From assembly GCA_050700055.1 (NCBI GenBank), contig JBOHGE010000001.1, positions 186,001 to 250,000 of the forward strand: DNA of 64,000 bases, given 5' to 3'. Of the stretch, positions 1-8,524 are shown one piece after another (positions within the stretch are counted from its first letter, which is position 1; each line of letters starts with the position of its first letter). Below the pieces are notes generated by a model. The model saw only the letters and a program-made list of their open reading frames with translations, was not told the DNA's origin and made no database searches. Made by a program: the position numbers and the translations under genes. This DNA comes from GCA-003244245 sp050700055 (lineage in GTDB: Bacteria > Actinomycetota > Actinomycetes > Mycobacteriales > Pseudonocardiaceae).

Positions 1-1162
1 CGGTCTTGATCTGCCCGCAGCCGATCGCCACCGCGAGGTCGGCGATCGTGGTGTCCTCGGTCTCGCCGGAGCGGTGGCTCATCATGCAGCGGTACCCGCT
101 GGACTGGGCCAGGGTCACCGCGTCCAGGGTCTCCGACAGCGTACCGATCTGGTTGACCTTCACCAGCAGCGCGTTGGCCACCCGGCGGGTGATGCCCTCC
201 TCCAGCCGTTCCTGGTTGGTCACGAACAGATCATCACCGACGAGCTGCACCCGGTCGCCGAGCTCGGCGGTGAGCCGGGCCCAGCCCTCCCAGTCGTCCT
301 CCGCGAGCGGGTCCTCGATGGACACCAACGGGTAGGCGCTGAGCAACTCGGTGTAGAAGACGACCATCTGCTCCGCACTGCGGGCCTTCTTCTCGAAGGT
401 GTAGGTGCCGTCGGCGAAGAACTCGGTGGCAGCGACGTCCAAGGCGAGCACGATGTCCCGACCCAAGGTGTAACCGGCCTTGTCCACCGCGGTGGCGATG
501 AGGTCCAGCGCGTCGGTGGTGGCCGGCAGATCCGGTGCGAAACCACCCTCGTCACCGAGCCCGGTGGGCAGCCCGTGGGACTTCAGTACCGACTTCAATG
601 CGTGGTAGGTCTCGGTGCCCCAGCGCAGTGCCTCGCGAAACGAGTCCGCACCGATCGGGGCGATCATGAACTCCTGGACGTCGACGCCGGTGTCGGCATG
701 CGCGCCACCGTTGAGGATGTTCAGCATCGGCACCGGCAACACGTGCGCGTTCGGACCACCGATGTAGCGGAACAGCTCCAGACCGCTGGACTCGGCGGCC
801 GCCTTGGCCACCGCCAGGGACACCCCGAGGATCGCGTTGGCACCCAGCCGGGACTTGTTGGGGGTGCCGTCCAGGTCGACCAGCTTCTGGTCCACCACCC
901 GCTGCTCGATCGCCTCGATACCGGCCAGCTCCGGCCCGATCTCATCCAGCACCGCCGCAACCGCCCGCTCGACGCCTTTGCCGAGGTAGCGCTGCGGGTC
1001 GCCATCGCGCAGCTCGGTCGCCTCGTGCTCGCCGGTGGACGCCCCGGAAGGCACCGCGGCGCGGGCCAACGTGCCGTCGTCGAGGGCGACCTCGACCTCG
1101 ACAGTGGGATTGCCGCGGGAGTCCAGGATCTCCCGGGCTCCGACCTGCTCGATGACGGCCAC
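1..1162 (-). CDS. eno: Enolase (phosphopyruvate hydratase), C-terminus cut by window edge
   Basis: Glycolytic enzyme interconverting 2-phosphoglycerate and phosphoenolpyruvate in the cytoplasm. The reverse-strand translation from GTG at 1162 begins VAVIEQVGAREILDSRGNP, the conserved enolase N-terminus, and continues through the PSGASTGEHEA loop, the GDEGGFAP segment and the MMSHRSGET motif near the window edge. 387 codons are present; about 40 residues are missing relative to a usual length near 428. A GAGGAG Shine-Dalgarno lies 7 bases upstream of the GTG. In mycobacteria eno sits next to a lytic transglycosylase, mazG and mfd, and the same genes are found here. Confidence 0.98.
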   Translation of the reverse strand, partial: MAVIEQVGAREILDSRGNPTVEVEVALDDGTLARAAVPSGASTGEHEATELRDGDPQRYLGKGVERAVAAVLDEIGPELAGIEAIEQRVVDQKLVDLDGTPNKSRLGANAILGVSLAVAKAAAESSGLELFRYIGGPNAHVLPVPMLNILNGGAHADTGVDVQEFMIAPIGADSFREALRWGTETYHALKSVLKSHGLPTGLGDEGGFAPDLPATTDALDLIATAVDKAGYTLGRDIVLALDVAATEFFADGTYTFEKKARSAEQMVVFYTELLSAYPLVSIEDPLAEDDWEGWARLTAELGDRVQLVGDDLFVTNQERLEEGITRRVANALLVKVNQIGTLSETLDAVTLAQSSGYRCMMSHRSGETEDTTIADLAVAIGCGQIKT

Positions 1163-1290
1163 AGATGCACTCCTCGTCGGTTGGCTGAACGCAGCCTAAC
1201 CGGGGCTACCGACAGCCGGTCGGAGGCGCGCGCCGGTGATCGAATGAGGGCTCGTGCAAGGGCACCTCACCGCGTACCGTGGGTACAACC

Positions 1291-1680
1291 ATGACTGCTG
1301 ACGATCGCCCCACCGACGTCGTCGAACAGTTCCGGCTCGCCGAGTCGCTGGTTTCCGAGCGCCGTCCCTTGGAGGCGCTGCGGCAGCTGCGTCCGGTGTT
1401 GGATGCCGAGCCCGACGCGCCGAGCGTGCAGTTATTGGCCGGCCGGGCCTACTTGCAGTCCGCCCAGCTGCACCGCGCCGAGGAGGCATTCCTCCGGGTA
1501 CTCGAGAACAATCCTTCCGACCACTATGCGCGCTTCGCACTGGGGCGCACGTTACAGCGACAGAGCCGGTTGGAAGAGGCGCGAGCACAATTCGCAATGG
1601 CCGCAGCGATGAACCCGACACCGGAGTACCAGGAAGCGCTCAACGAGGTTCGGATGCGGCTAGCGGCTCGAGAAACCTGA
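1291..1680 (+). CDS. Small tetratricopeptide-repeat protein
   Basis: A 129-residue soluble protein. Helical repeats of about 34 residues are visible, with TPR-type spacing of small and aromatic residues (LLAGRAYLQSAQLHRAEEAFLR then HYARFALGRTLQRQSRLEEA, each followed by a Pro or turn). TPR domains mediate protein-protein contacts; no partner can be inferred. It is divergent from eno, sharing the short intergenic region 1163-1290. ATG at 1291 is preferred, but an in-frame GTG at 1279 would add four residues; neither has a strong Shine-Dalgarno. Its stop is directly followed by the end of the convergent lytic transglycosylase gene. Confidence 0.8.
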   Translation: MTADDRPTDVVEQFRLAESLVSERRPLEALRQLRPVLDAEPDAPSVQLLAGRAYLQSAQLHRAEEAFLRVLENNPSDHYARFALGRTLQRQSRLEEARAQFAMAAAMNPTPEYQEALNEVRMRLAARET

Positions 1681-1681
1681 C

Positions 1682-2617
1682 TCAACGCACGTCTTTGGCA
1701 TTGCGGGCATAGCCTTGGGAGAAACCGTAGACCTCTTGGGCGTACTCGACAGAGTTGTTATAGGACAGTATCGCGCGCAGCCAGTCGTCACCGGAGCCCA
1801 GATTCCGGTTGTCCGCGCACAGGTAGTGGGCGGCAGCCAGCGAGGAATCGTCGATGTTCTGCGGGTCACTGATGCCGTCCAGGTTCCCGTCAGCTCGCCA
1901 GGCCGCCCAGGTGGACGGGATGAACTGGAAGGGGCCGACAGCACGATCCCAGACCTTGTCACCGTCGAGCAGACCACCGTCGGTATCCGCGATGGCCCGA
2001 ACTCCGGGCGCGCCGTTCAACGGTATCCCGATGATCGGAGTCGACGGCCGACCATCGGCTTCGAGCGCACCGCCCTGGAACCCGCCGTGCTTGGACTCGA
2101 CAGCCGCGATACCGGCCAGTGTCACCCAGGTGAGGCGGCAATTGGGCTTGGTGGCAGCGATGACGGCGTGCGCATTGCCGTATGCCTGCAGCGCGCGCTG
2201 CGGAATGGCCGTGACGCGGGACAGCCGCCCGGCCCAGTCCGCGAACGCCAACTGGGGACCTCCGGGGGGCGGAGCCTGGGCCGGGATCTCCACCGGAATG
2301 GTGATGGTGGTCTTGCCGGCAGGCGGCGCACCAGGAACCTGGGCAGGCGCCGGCTGGGTGACCGGAGCAGTGGCGGGCTCCGGCACATCAGGAAGAGCAG
2401 CAGGCGCGGCCATCGCCGCCACCACCGGCGTGGCGGGACCCCGGTCGGGCAAGGGCGCAGCCACCGAACTCAACCCGACGACAATCAGACCAGCACAGGC
2501 CAGTGCTCCACCGGACAGGATGCCCCGCAACAGGTAGTGCGAAGCTTTAGGCAGACCCAACCGAGACGTCTCCTTGCCGGGTTTTCCGGTTCGTGCACCG
2601 GTTCGTTCGCCGCTCAT
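1682..2617 (-). CDS. Secreted lytic transglycosylase (LpqU-like)
   Basis: 311 residues. A cytoplasmic N-terminus is followed by a hydrophobic segment (about residues 30-52), a Pro/Ala-rich linker (52-120) and a lytic transglycosylase domain. The catalytic Glu is probably E174 in GIAAVESKHG; downstream FQFIPSTW, GNLDGISDPQNIDD and ILSYNNS are hallmark SLT motifs of the actinobacterial family. It should cleave peptidoglycan glycan strands outside the membrane. The ATG at 2617 (MSGERTG) is chosen because it puts the membrane segment near the N-terminus; the longer open frame upstream runs into mazG. In M. tuberculosis the equivalent gene (lpqU) lies between mazG and eno, as here. Confidence 0.88.
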   Translation of the reverse strand: MSGERTGARTGKPGKETSRLGLPKASHYLLRGILSGGALACAGLIVVGLSSVAAPLPDRGPATPVVAAMAAPAALPDVPEPATAPVTQPAPAQVPGAPPAGKTTITIPVEIPAQAPPPGGPQLAFADWAGRLSRVTAIPQRALQAYGNAHAVIAATKPNCRLTWVTLAGIAAVESKHGGFQGGALEADGRPSTPIIGIPLNGAPGVRAIADTDGGLLDGDKVWDRAVGPFQFIPSTWAAWRADGNLDGISDPQNIDDSSLAAAHYLCADNRNLGSGDDWLRAILSYNNSVEYAQEVYGFSQGYARNAKDVR

Positions 2618-2666
2618 ACGACAGCACAACGACGAGTCCGACGCCGAGATACGGCACACCACACAG

Positions 2667-3626
2667 CTAGCCCGGCCAGTGCTCCCGCCACTGCTGCGGG
2701 GTGAGACTGCCCACGTCGAGCCCGGCAGCGCGCGCGGAACACTCGGCGGCGCGCACGTGGTCGGCAAAACGTAGCGCAACGCAACGCAGCGCGGCCTCGG
2801 GATCCTCCCCGGCCAGCTTCGCCGCCACAGACAGCGCAAACAGCGACTCACCGGTGCCGGCACCGGCGCTGAGCAGCAGGTCCTCTGGCAGGGCTGCTCT
2901 GACGGCCCGCGACACGAGCTTGGCCGCCAGGGCCAGCGCCGGCTGGGCCAGCGACACCCCGTCGACACTGGACTCGCGCCGTTTCTCGGCCCGCTTGAGC
3001 TGCTCCCAGCGGATCTCCTGGTCGACGGCGGTAGCCACCTGCTCGCTGCCCGCGAACACGTGCGGGTGCCGGCCGACGAGCTTGGTCACCAGACCGGTCG
3101 CCACCGCGTCGACACTGAAACCCGTCGAGCCCTCCTGCGCGACCCGGGCGTGGAAGAGCACCTGCAGCAGCACGTCACCGAGCTCCTCACACAGCGCCTC
3201 GGGGTCGCCGTCCTCCAGCGCCTGGTACAGCTCGTAGGTCTCCTCGATCAGGTAGGGCATCAGCGAGCGGTGGGTCTGCTCGGCGTCCCACGGGCAGCCA
3301 CCCGGCGAGCGCAACCGGTCCATCACCCCGACGGCATCCAGTAACGCGGTCCCCGGCGGTTCCGGAGTGACCAACACCGTGGCCCCGGCGGCCATCCAGC
3401 GGGCCGCCGTGCCGGTGACCGGATCCATGGTCAGCAGCAGCCCGTGCCCAGAATCATTAAACACAGCATCGTCGACCGGCTGCGCCCCGCACTGCTGCGC
3501 CAGCTCCACCGGCACATCGGTATCGGCGTGCAGGACCGCCCCGTCCTGCAGCAGGCGGACCACCGCGGCGGGCAGGACCGGGCCGAACCGGCGCGACAGC
3601 GTGACCACGATCCTGGCCGGAGTCAC
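2667..3626 (-). CDS. mazG: Nucleoside triphosphate pyrophosphohydrolase MazG
   Basis: House-cleaning NTP pyrophosphatase that hydrolyses (often damaged or non-canonical) NTPs to NMP and pyrophosphate. In 319 residues the MazG domain begins near residue 100. It carries the metal-binding acidic pattern EETYELYQA (from 128) and EELGDVLLQV (147-156), preceded by the signature SPGGCPWD, and followed by the KLVGRHPHVF segment. The N-terminal 95 residues are the extra domain seen in actinobacterial MazG. Its start overlaps the stop of the upstream lipoprotein gene by 4 bases (ATGA), which suggests translational coupling. Confidence 0.95.
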   Translation of the reverse strand: MTPARIVVTLSRRFGPVLPAAVVRLLQDGAVLHADTDVPVELAQQCGAQPVDDAVFNDSGHGLLLTMDPVTGTAARWMAAGATVLVTPEPPGTALLDAVGVMDRLRSPGGCPWDAEQTHRSLMPYLIEETYELYQALEDGDPEALCEELGDVLLQVLFHARVAQEGSTGFSVDAVATGLVTKLVGRHPHVFAGSEQVATAVDQEIRWEQLKRAEKRRESSVDGVSLAQPALALAAKLVSRAVRAALPEDLLLSAGAGTGESLFALSVAAKLAGEDPEAALRCVALRFADHVRAAECSARAAGLDVGSLTPQQWREHWPG

Positions 3627-4582
3627 GCCCGGGGAGTGGCGCGCAACGGCGTCAGGAAGCCGGCGGTCTCGTTGCCGTTGACGACCGCCTGCACGCTCAC
3701 CGGGTCCCAGATGCCGTACCGGGGAGTCAGGCGCACCCCCACCTCCTGGGCCACCTGGGCCAACTGGCGCAGCCCGACGGCCTCGAGCACGGCCGGGTCG
3801 ATCTGCTCGAGTGGGGGCGCCTGACCGGACGGCTGCACACCCCGATCGGCGCGATTCTTGATCACCATGATCAGCCAGGGCTTGGTGTCGGCGAGCTGGA
3901 AGGCCACCACGGTGCCCTCGGCGACGCCGAACGCGGGGGTGGTGGCGAAGATCGGATCGTCCGCGGCGACGATCCGCTTGCCGATCACCGCGTCCTTGCC
4001 GGCCCGGACGTCGGCGTCGATCAGCTGCCGAGCGCGCTTGGCACCGGCTCGGGCGAGCTCGTCGACTTTGGCCTGGGCAGCGGTTCGGGTGTCGGCCGTG
4101 GTGTAGTCGACGGTGACCGCGCTGTTGCGCAACGCACGCCGGCCCAGCTGCGCCATCAGCAGCTTGTCCTGCGCCCGTTGCCGGTAGGTCTGGGCATCGA
4201 AGATGGTGCCCTTGGAGGCGGCCTCGGCCCCACCGGCCGTATCGACCAGCCGGTCCACCTGGGCCTGATCGACAGTCACCCCCGCCCGTCGCGCGGCGAT
4301 AGCCGTCAGCTCATGCCTGATCCCGACGGTGACGATCGTGCGCGACAGATCATCGAGCTGGTGCTCGGCCATCAGTTGGTCCCGGATTTGCGCACCCTCC
4401 TTGGCCAGCACCGTGCTGAGCCGGCTTTGCACCTGCTTCAGCGGGATCGCGGTACCGTTGACCAACGCGGCGGCGCCGACCTGGCTGGGGCCCACGCCGC
4501 AGCCGGCGATGAGCAGCATCCCAGCCATGCTGCCGGCAGCAACACAACGCGCAGCAGCGACGGCACGCAGGATGCTTCGCAC
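3623..4582 (-). CDS. SurA N-terminal domain lipoprotein (putative extracytoplasmic chaperone)
   Basis: 319 residues. The N-terminal signal ends in a lipobox, LLIAGCGV, with Cys28 as the likely lipidated residue. A SurA_N-like helical domain follows: VGAAALVNGTAIPLKQVQ, then a helix-rich stretch with RRAGVTVDQAQVDRL. No convincing parvulin isomerase active site is seen, so a chaperone-like rather than an isomerase role is inferred. It is transcribed just upstream of mazG with a 4-base overlap, and sits between the ESX-associated genes and the mazG/eno backbone. An alternative start at an internal Met closer to the lipobox is possible. Confidence 0.82.
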   Translation of the reverse strand: MRSILRAVAAARCVAAGSMAGMLLIAGCGVGPSQVGAAALVNGTAIPLKQVQSRLSTVLAKEGAQIRDQLMAEHQLDDLSRTIVTVGIRHELTAIAARRAGVTVDQAQVDRLVDTAGGAEAASKGTIFDAQTYRQRAQDKLLMAQLGRRALRNSAVTVDYTTADTRTAAQAKVDELARAGAKRARQLIDADVRAGKDAVIGKRIVAADDPIFATTPAFGVAEGTVVAFQLADTKPWLIMVIKNRADRGVQPSGQAPPLEQIDPAVLEAVGLRQLAQVAQEVGVRLTPRYGIWDPVSVQAVVNGNETAGFLTPLRATPRA

Positions 4583-4608
4583 CGCGCTACTTTCTCATGC
4601 CCATGCGG

Positions 4609-5373
4609 TCAGCAAGACCCCAGGGCAGCGAGTGACCGGCGTACCGCCTCCCCGAGCCGCTGCGGATCCGCCGGCCCGACGGTGAGGTCGCCAGACCGGC
4701 GGTTGAGCATCACCTGGTACCGACCATCGACGTTGTCGCACCAGCGCAGGACGTCGGAGCGGCAGACCCGACCCGACGACGGGTCCCGCACGTTGGCGGC
4801 GATCTGGCCGGCTCGGACGGGCGTGTCCAGAATCGCGGCAGCACTGTCGCGTTCGGTGCTGCCACGGGTGGCGGACACGGGCACCAGGATGGGTTGCCGG
4901 ACGGGTTGCTCGCCGGGTTGCCGGGGCACGGTCACGGTTGCGCGGCCACCCGGGGGCCACGGTGGGAGCCGGCGCACCACCGCCGCGGCCAACCCCGTCG
5001 CGGGGATCACCTCCAGCACCGTCGCGCCGGGCTGGTCGGGATGCTGCAACGCGCAGACACCCGCGACGCCACCCTGCGCCGCGACCACCCGAACCGGCTG
5101 GTCAGCCACCGCGTCGGCCAGCCACACCGAGTCCACCCAGCTAGCCGGCCAGTGCAGCAGCCGCAGCGCAGCCTCCAGCTCGGCGTCCACCCGACCCGCC
5201 CGGAGCAGGCCGAGCGCGGCCAGCTCGACGCACACGTCGGCCCGGATCTGGACGCGCTCGGCACGGGTACGCCCGTGGGAGCGCACCTGGATCGGCGAGG
5301 GGTAGCGCTGCCCGCCGAGCACCTCGGTAAGCACGTCCCATTGCGCGGCGGACAGCCGCCAGGCCAGTGTCAT
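4609..5373 (-). CDS. ESX secretion-associated protein, EspG family
   Basis: 254 residues matching the EspG architecture: an N-terminal WRLSAAQWDVLTEVLGGQRYPSPIQVRSHG segment, acidic central strands, and a C-terminal DGRYQVMLNRRSGDLTVGPAD strand region. EspG proteins are cytosolic chaperones that bind the tip of PE/PPE-type ESX substrates before secretion. The directly upstream gene (5380-6729) encodes a PPE-like protein, only 6 bases away, so it is the natural partner. No complete ESX core (EccC ATPase, EccD) is in this window, so the secretion machine must lie elsewhere. Confidence 0.88.
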   Translation of the reverse strand: MTLAWRLSAAQWDVLTEVLGGQRYPSPIQVRSHGRTRAERVQIRADVCVELAALGLLRAGRVDAELEAALRLLHWPASWVDSVWLADAVADQPVRVVAAQGGVAGVCALQHPDQPGATVLEVIPATGLAAAVVRRLPPWPPGGRATVTVPRQPGEQPVRQPILVPVSATRGSTERDSAAAILDTPVRAGQIAANVRDPSSGRVCRSDVLRWCDNVDGRYQVMLNRRSGDLTVGPADPQRLGEAVRRSLAALGSC

Positions 5374-5379
5374 CGGCGG

Positions 5380-6729
5380 TCAGTCCCCACGCTCGGCTGG
5401 ATCGTCGCCGATCACCGGCGGCGCGACCTTGCGACCGTCGGAGAAGACGTCGTCCACCTCGAGGAGATAGGACGGACGCCGGTGCTCGGTGTCCCGGTCA
5501 CCGTCGCCACGTCCACCGCCGACCGAGGAGAGCAGATCGCCCAGATTGGCTCGCCCACCGCTGACGGCGCCGCGACCCGGGCCGGCCACCATCCGGCCGT
5601 CGGCGACCGGCGCGACGACACCAGACCCGCGCGGCCCGAACTCGGTGCTGCCCGCACCGACCCGCCCGGCCGCACCGGACCGCCCGGCGTGCCCGATACC
5701 GCTGGTCCGCGCGGTACCGCTGGTCTGCCCGCTACCACTGGTCCGCCCGCTACCACTGGTCCGCGCGGTACCGCTGATCTGCCCGCTACCACTGGTCTGC
5801 CCGGTACCGCCTGGATATCCGGCACCGCCGTGTCTGGCGCCACTGGTCCGCCCGGCACCATCGACGAGTCCCGGCTGCCCGATCCGGCGGCTCCGCTGGA
5901 AGTCAGCGGTCGACGTCACGGTCGGGAGCCCGGACGCGGCGACCTGCCCGCCGACGGGTTGACGGGACTCGGCTCCGCCGCTGTGGCCCAGCGGCCCGCT
6001 GCTGGTCACTCCTTGCAGCTCAGCAGCGACGGGTGCCGAGTAGCCGGCCGCGTACCGGCTGGCAGCTCCGCCCGGGACAGGCTGGCCGGGGGCCGGTGCC
6101 GGCCACGTGCTCGGCGGTGGCTCGGGTGGCTGCAAGGTCGGGTCGACCAGCTGCGGGTAGAGCGGCACGGCGACGCGGTGATCGTTGATCGGTGCGGAGT
6201 ACACGTTGCTCATGATCTGCACCGCCTCGGCGTGCGCCTCGGACTGCGCCTGATCCTGAGCGACCGCGTCGACGAACGCGCCGGGCAGGCCGCCCAGGGC
6301 GAGGCTGCGCAGTGACCGCCCCCAGTCATGCACCATCGGTGCAGGCACGGTGGCCTTGACCTGCCCGGCACTGGAGCCGGAAGCCTCCATCAGCGCTGTG
6401 GTGTGGTCAGCGGTCTCATTCACGTTGGCCGACCACTGGTGGACCGGTTGCAGGGCGACGAGCGCCGCATCGGCCGCCACGCCACGCCACCCATCGGAGA
6501 CCGTGTCGGTCAGCGCGCGGGTAAGACCGGCGACGATGTCGGTCGCGTGCCGGCCCAAATCGCGCCACCCCGCGGCGGCGTCGCTGATGTCGCTGGGGTC
6601 CACCGAGGTGTCCAGCATCGAGCGGATCTCGGCGTGCCCCCAGGCCGCCCAGTTACTCGACCCGCCATCGGTGCCGTCGGGCCCGCCGAAGCCGAGCAGG
6701 TCGGCCACGACGTCGATCGGTCCGGCCAT
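5380..6729 (-). CDS. PPE-like ESX substrate with Ser/Gly/Thr repeat linker
   Basis: 449 residues. Residues about 30-200 are helical, with the WXG/PPE-type motif DGWRGVAADAALVALQPVHQW and a helical hairpin before LYPQLVDP, as in actinobacterial PPE-domain proteins. A Pro-rich stretch follows, then a low-complexity region of repeated SGTARTSGSG-type units (see the repeat at 5672-5815), and a short conserved acidic C-terminus (RRPSYLLEVDDVFSDGRKVAPPVIGD) found in related Pseudonocardiales proteins. Likely exported by an ESX system with the adjacent EspG as chaperone. It is separated by one base from the upstream DUF3558 lipoprotein gene, so probably one operon. Confidence 0.82.
   Translation of the reverse strand: MAGPIDVVADLLGFGGPDGTDGGSSNWAAWGHAEIRSMLDTSVDPSDISDAAAGWRDLGRHATDIVAGLTRALTDTVSDGWRGVAADAALVALQPVHQWSANVNETADHTTALMEASGSSAGQVKATVPAPMVHDWGRSLRSLALGGLPGAFVDAVAQDQAQSEAHAEAVQIMSNVYSAPINDHRVAVPLYPQLVDPTLQPPEPPPSTWPAPAPGQPVPGGAASRYAAGYSAPVAAELQGVTSSGPLGHSGGAESRQPVGGQVAASGLPTVTSTADFQRSRRIGQPGLVDGAGRTSGARHGGAGYPGGTGQTSGSGQISGTARTSGSGRTSGSGQTSGTARTSGIGHAGRSGAAGRVGAGSTEFGPRGSGVVAPVADGRMVAGPGRGAVSGGRANLGDLLSSVGGGRGDGDRDTEHRRPSYLLEVDDVFSDGRKVAPPVIGDDPAERGD
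5672..5815 (-). repeat. Tandem 18-bp coding repeat in PPE-like gene
   Basis: An array of 18-base units (plus-strand version close to GCCCGCTACCACTGGTCC, with variants GCGCGGTACCGCTGGTCC). It encodes alternating SGSGRT/SGTART hexapeptides in the linker of the PPE-like protein. Several units are near identical, so copy number is expected to vary between strains by slippage. Confidence 0.8.
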
Positions 6730-6730
6730 C

Positions 6731-7249
6731 TCAACTCCCCACTCTCGGCAACCGCGGCTCGATCAGCTGCGCGATCCGCAACGCCTCGGCACACGCATCG
6801 ATCCTCGGCGGCTCCAGGCTGAACGCCGGCGCCACGGCCACCGTCAACGACACCGGCCCCCCATCCATCAACTGTGCGCACTGGCTGTGGTCACGCCTCA
6901 CCCCGAATTGGATCCCGGCGCGGCCGTTCACGGTGTTCTCCGAGAAGCTGGTGAACGCTGGGTCATCCTTCCGCGCCCGGTACTCGGCCACGGTGTCCTC
7001 GTCCCGGTCCAGACTCAGCGTGATGGGCTTGCCCACCCACCGGCAACCGACAACACCCACCTCGTCGAATGACTTGCGAGTGTCCAGCTTGATACCCAAC
7101 CCGGTCAGCTCCGCATCGGTCAGGATTGTGCACATATCAACCCGGCTGGCATCACCTACCGCAGGCGATCCGGGCACATCCGGGACCTGGGAACTACAAC
7201 CAGCTGTGAGCACCCCCAGCGCGGTCACCGCAACGAGGCCACACCTCAT
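6731..7249 (-). CDS. DUF3558 lipoprotein
   Basis: 172 residues. The signal peptide has lipobox VLTAGCSS (Cys18). The mature part has the DUF3558 pattern: an early Cys in MCTILTDAELTGLGI, then VVGCRWVG, then a late DACAEALRIAQLIEPRLP. DUF3558 lipoproteins are frequent in Pseudonocardiales next to ESX-type substrates; their function is not established. It overlaps the upstream small gene by 4 bases and abuts the PPE-like gene downstream, so it belongs to the same operon. Confidence 0.85.
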   Translation of the reverse strand: MRCGLVAVTALGVLTAGCSSQVPDVPGSPAVGDASRVDMCTILTDAELTGLGIKLDTRKSFDEVGVVGCRWVGKPITLSLDRDEDTVAEYRARKDDPAFTSFSENTVNGRAGIQFGVRRDHSQCAQLMDGGPVSLTVAVAPAFSLEPPRIDACAEALRIAQLIEPRLPRVGS

Positions 7250-7635
7250 CCCGATCGATCCCGGAACATCTGCTGACCGGCAGCGTCGGCTTCGGTGATC
7301 GTGCGCCCAGCTGCCCGATAGGTCGCCGCCATGTTCGCAATTACCCGTTGAGCATTCGTCATCGTGTCGATGAAATCCTGGCCAGCCTGGGCGAACCGGG
7401 CTGCGGCTGCCTCGCCGTCCTCATTGGCACCGAACTTGCGCCTCTTCGTGAGCACGCCTGCCCGAGCAAGCCAGTCGTCGATCTCCTCGACTGCCTGGTC
7501 GCAGCGGGCGGCGGCGCGCTCGGCGACGCCGGCCTCCATCCACAGCTCACCGGCGGCCACCGCGCGTTGCAGATCGGTCTGCTGCTGATCTGCGCCGGTC
7601 AGCCACCCACCGGCCGGCTCGAAGCTGCTCGCCAT
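7246..7635 (-). CDS. Small helical ESX-associated protein (WXG/EspC-like)
   Basis: 129 residues, almost all predicted helical, Ala- and Gln-rich, no signal peptide. There is a conserved-looking W-x-x-G in GGWLTGADQQQTDLQ near the N-terminus and a second long helix around FAQAGQDFIDTMTNAQRVIANMAATYRAAG, a layout like ESX-exported helical hairpins. It is the first gene of the operon that continues into DUF3558, PPE-like and EspG genes, with a 4-base stop/start overlap. Family assignment rests on helix content and context; confidence in the gene is higher than in the function. Confidence 0.7.
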   Translation of the reverse strand: MASSFEPAGGWLTGADQQQTDLQRAVAAGELWMEAGVAERAAARCDQAVEEIDDWLARAGVLTKRRKFGANEDGEAAAARFAQAGQDFIDTMTNAQRVIANMAATYRAAGRTITEADAAGQQMFRDRSG

Positions 7636-7698
7636 GCGTACCCTCCTCCACCCAGGGTGACCGTACTATCACCGCCTGCCAGCCCGTGAGGAGAGACC

Positions 7699-8202
7699 AT
7701 GTTCGGCGCCGACCCCGACCAGGCCGAGCGGCAGCTGTCGCAGTGGGCGCAGGGCTTCACCGACCAGGCCGAGCGGTTCGGTGCCCTGCGCGCCCGGGTC
7801 GAGCAGATCCGGGTGACCGAGTGCTCCACCGACGGCGCGGTCCGGGTCACGATCGACTCCGGCGGGGTGCCAGTCGACCTGGCGTTCACCGACAAGATCA
7901 GCAGCATGCCCCCACCAGAGGTGGCCGCACTGGTGATGGCCTGCCTGCGGCGCGCCCAGCAACAACTCGCCGGGCGGATGCGCCACGCCATGGCTGACAC
8001 CGAGGGGCCGGTTGCCGAGCACGTGGTGTCGAGTTACCGGCAACGATTCGGCGAGGACCAGCCCGACCGTCCGGGGCCGGATCCTGGCCTGCTCGGATTC
8101 GGCGTGCTCGAAGACGACGACCCGCCGCGGCAACGATCCACCCGCCGTCCCCGGGCAGCGCCCGATGACGAGGACTTCGACGATCGCAACTACCTGCGCT
8201 AG
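7699..8202 (+). CDS. YbaB/EbfC-like protein
   Basis: 167 residues. The first 110 resemble the YbaB/EbfC nucleoid-associated fold: a long N-terminal helix (QAERQLSQWAQGFTDQAERFGALRARVEQI), strands with DGAVRVTIDSGGVPVDLAF, and a C-terminal helix (PPEVAALVMACLRRAQQQLA). An acidic/Arg-rich disordered tail follows. In Pseudonocardiales such YbaB-like genes commonly precede ESX-type small substrates, as here. It is divergent from the 7635 operon; the shared region 7636-7698 probably holds both promoters. DNA binding is inferred from the family only. Confidence 0.78.
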   Translation: MFGADPDQAERQLSQWAQGFTDQAERFGALRARVEQIRVTECSTDGAVRVTIDSGGVPVDLAFTDKISSMPPPEVAALVMACLRRAQQQLAGRMRHAMADTEGPVAEHVVSSYRQRFGEDQPDRPGPDPGLLGFGVLEDDDPPRQRSTRRPRAAPDDEDFDDRNYLR

Positions 8203-8212
8203 GGGAACGGAC

Positions 8213-8524
8213 ATGGCCGACCAGTACGAGGTGCTCACCGAGGCGTTGCGGCATCACGCCAAGCACATCCACGGCGTGGCCGACCGGGTGGCGCAGGCGG
8301 CTGACGCGGCGCGGGTCAGCCTGCCGGTGGACACCTACGGGGTGTACTGCCGGATGCTTCCGGCGATCCTCAACCCGTTGCAGGACATCGGAGCGACCGC
8401 GCTGGACGGTTGCGCGACGGGCCTGAGCGCCATCGCGACGAACGTCCAGGACACCGCCGACGACTACACGGCGGTCGACGACCGCAACGCGCTGGCCTTG
8501 CTCCGGGCAAAGGGGATCTGGTAG
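8213..8524 (+). CDS. ESX-1 secretion-associated EspC-like protein
   Basis: 103 residues with no signal peptide. A helix-turn-helix pattern, EVLTEALRHHAKHIHGVADRVAQAADAAR, is followed by a YGVYCRMLPAILNPLQ segment and a C-terminal helix, the layout of EspC-family type VII targets. It starts 10 bases after the YbaB-like gene and abuts the next gene (stop 8524, next ATG 8525). Probably co-secreted or complexed with the downstream WXG-like protein. Confidence 0.8.
   Translation: MADQYEVLTEALRHHAKHIHGVADRVAQAADAARVSLPVDTYGVYCRMLPAILNPLQDIGATALDGCATGLSAIATNVQDTADDYTAVDDRNALALLRAKGIW

Noticed and set aside
74..1294. 406-codon plus-strand frame opposite enolase
   Set aside because: Antisense of eno; composition is that of a shadow frame and the enolase motifs are on the other strand.
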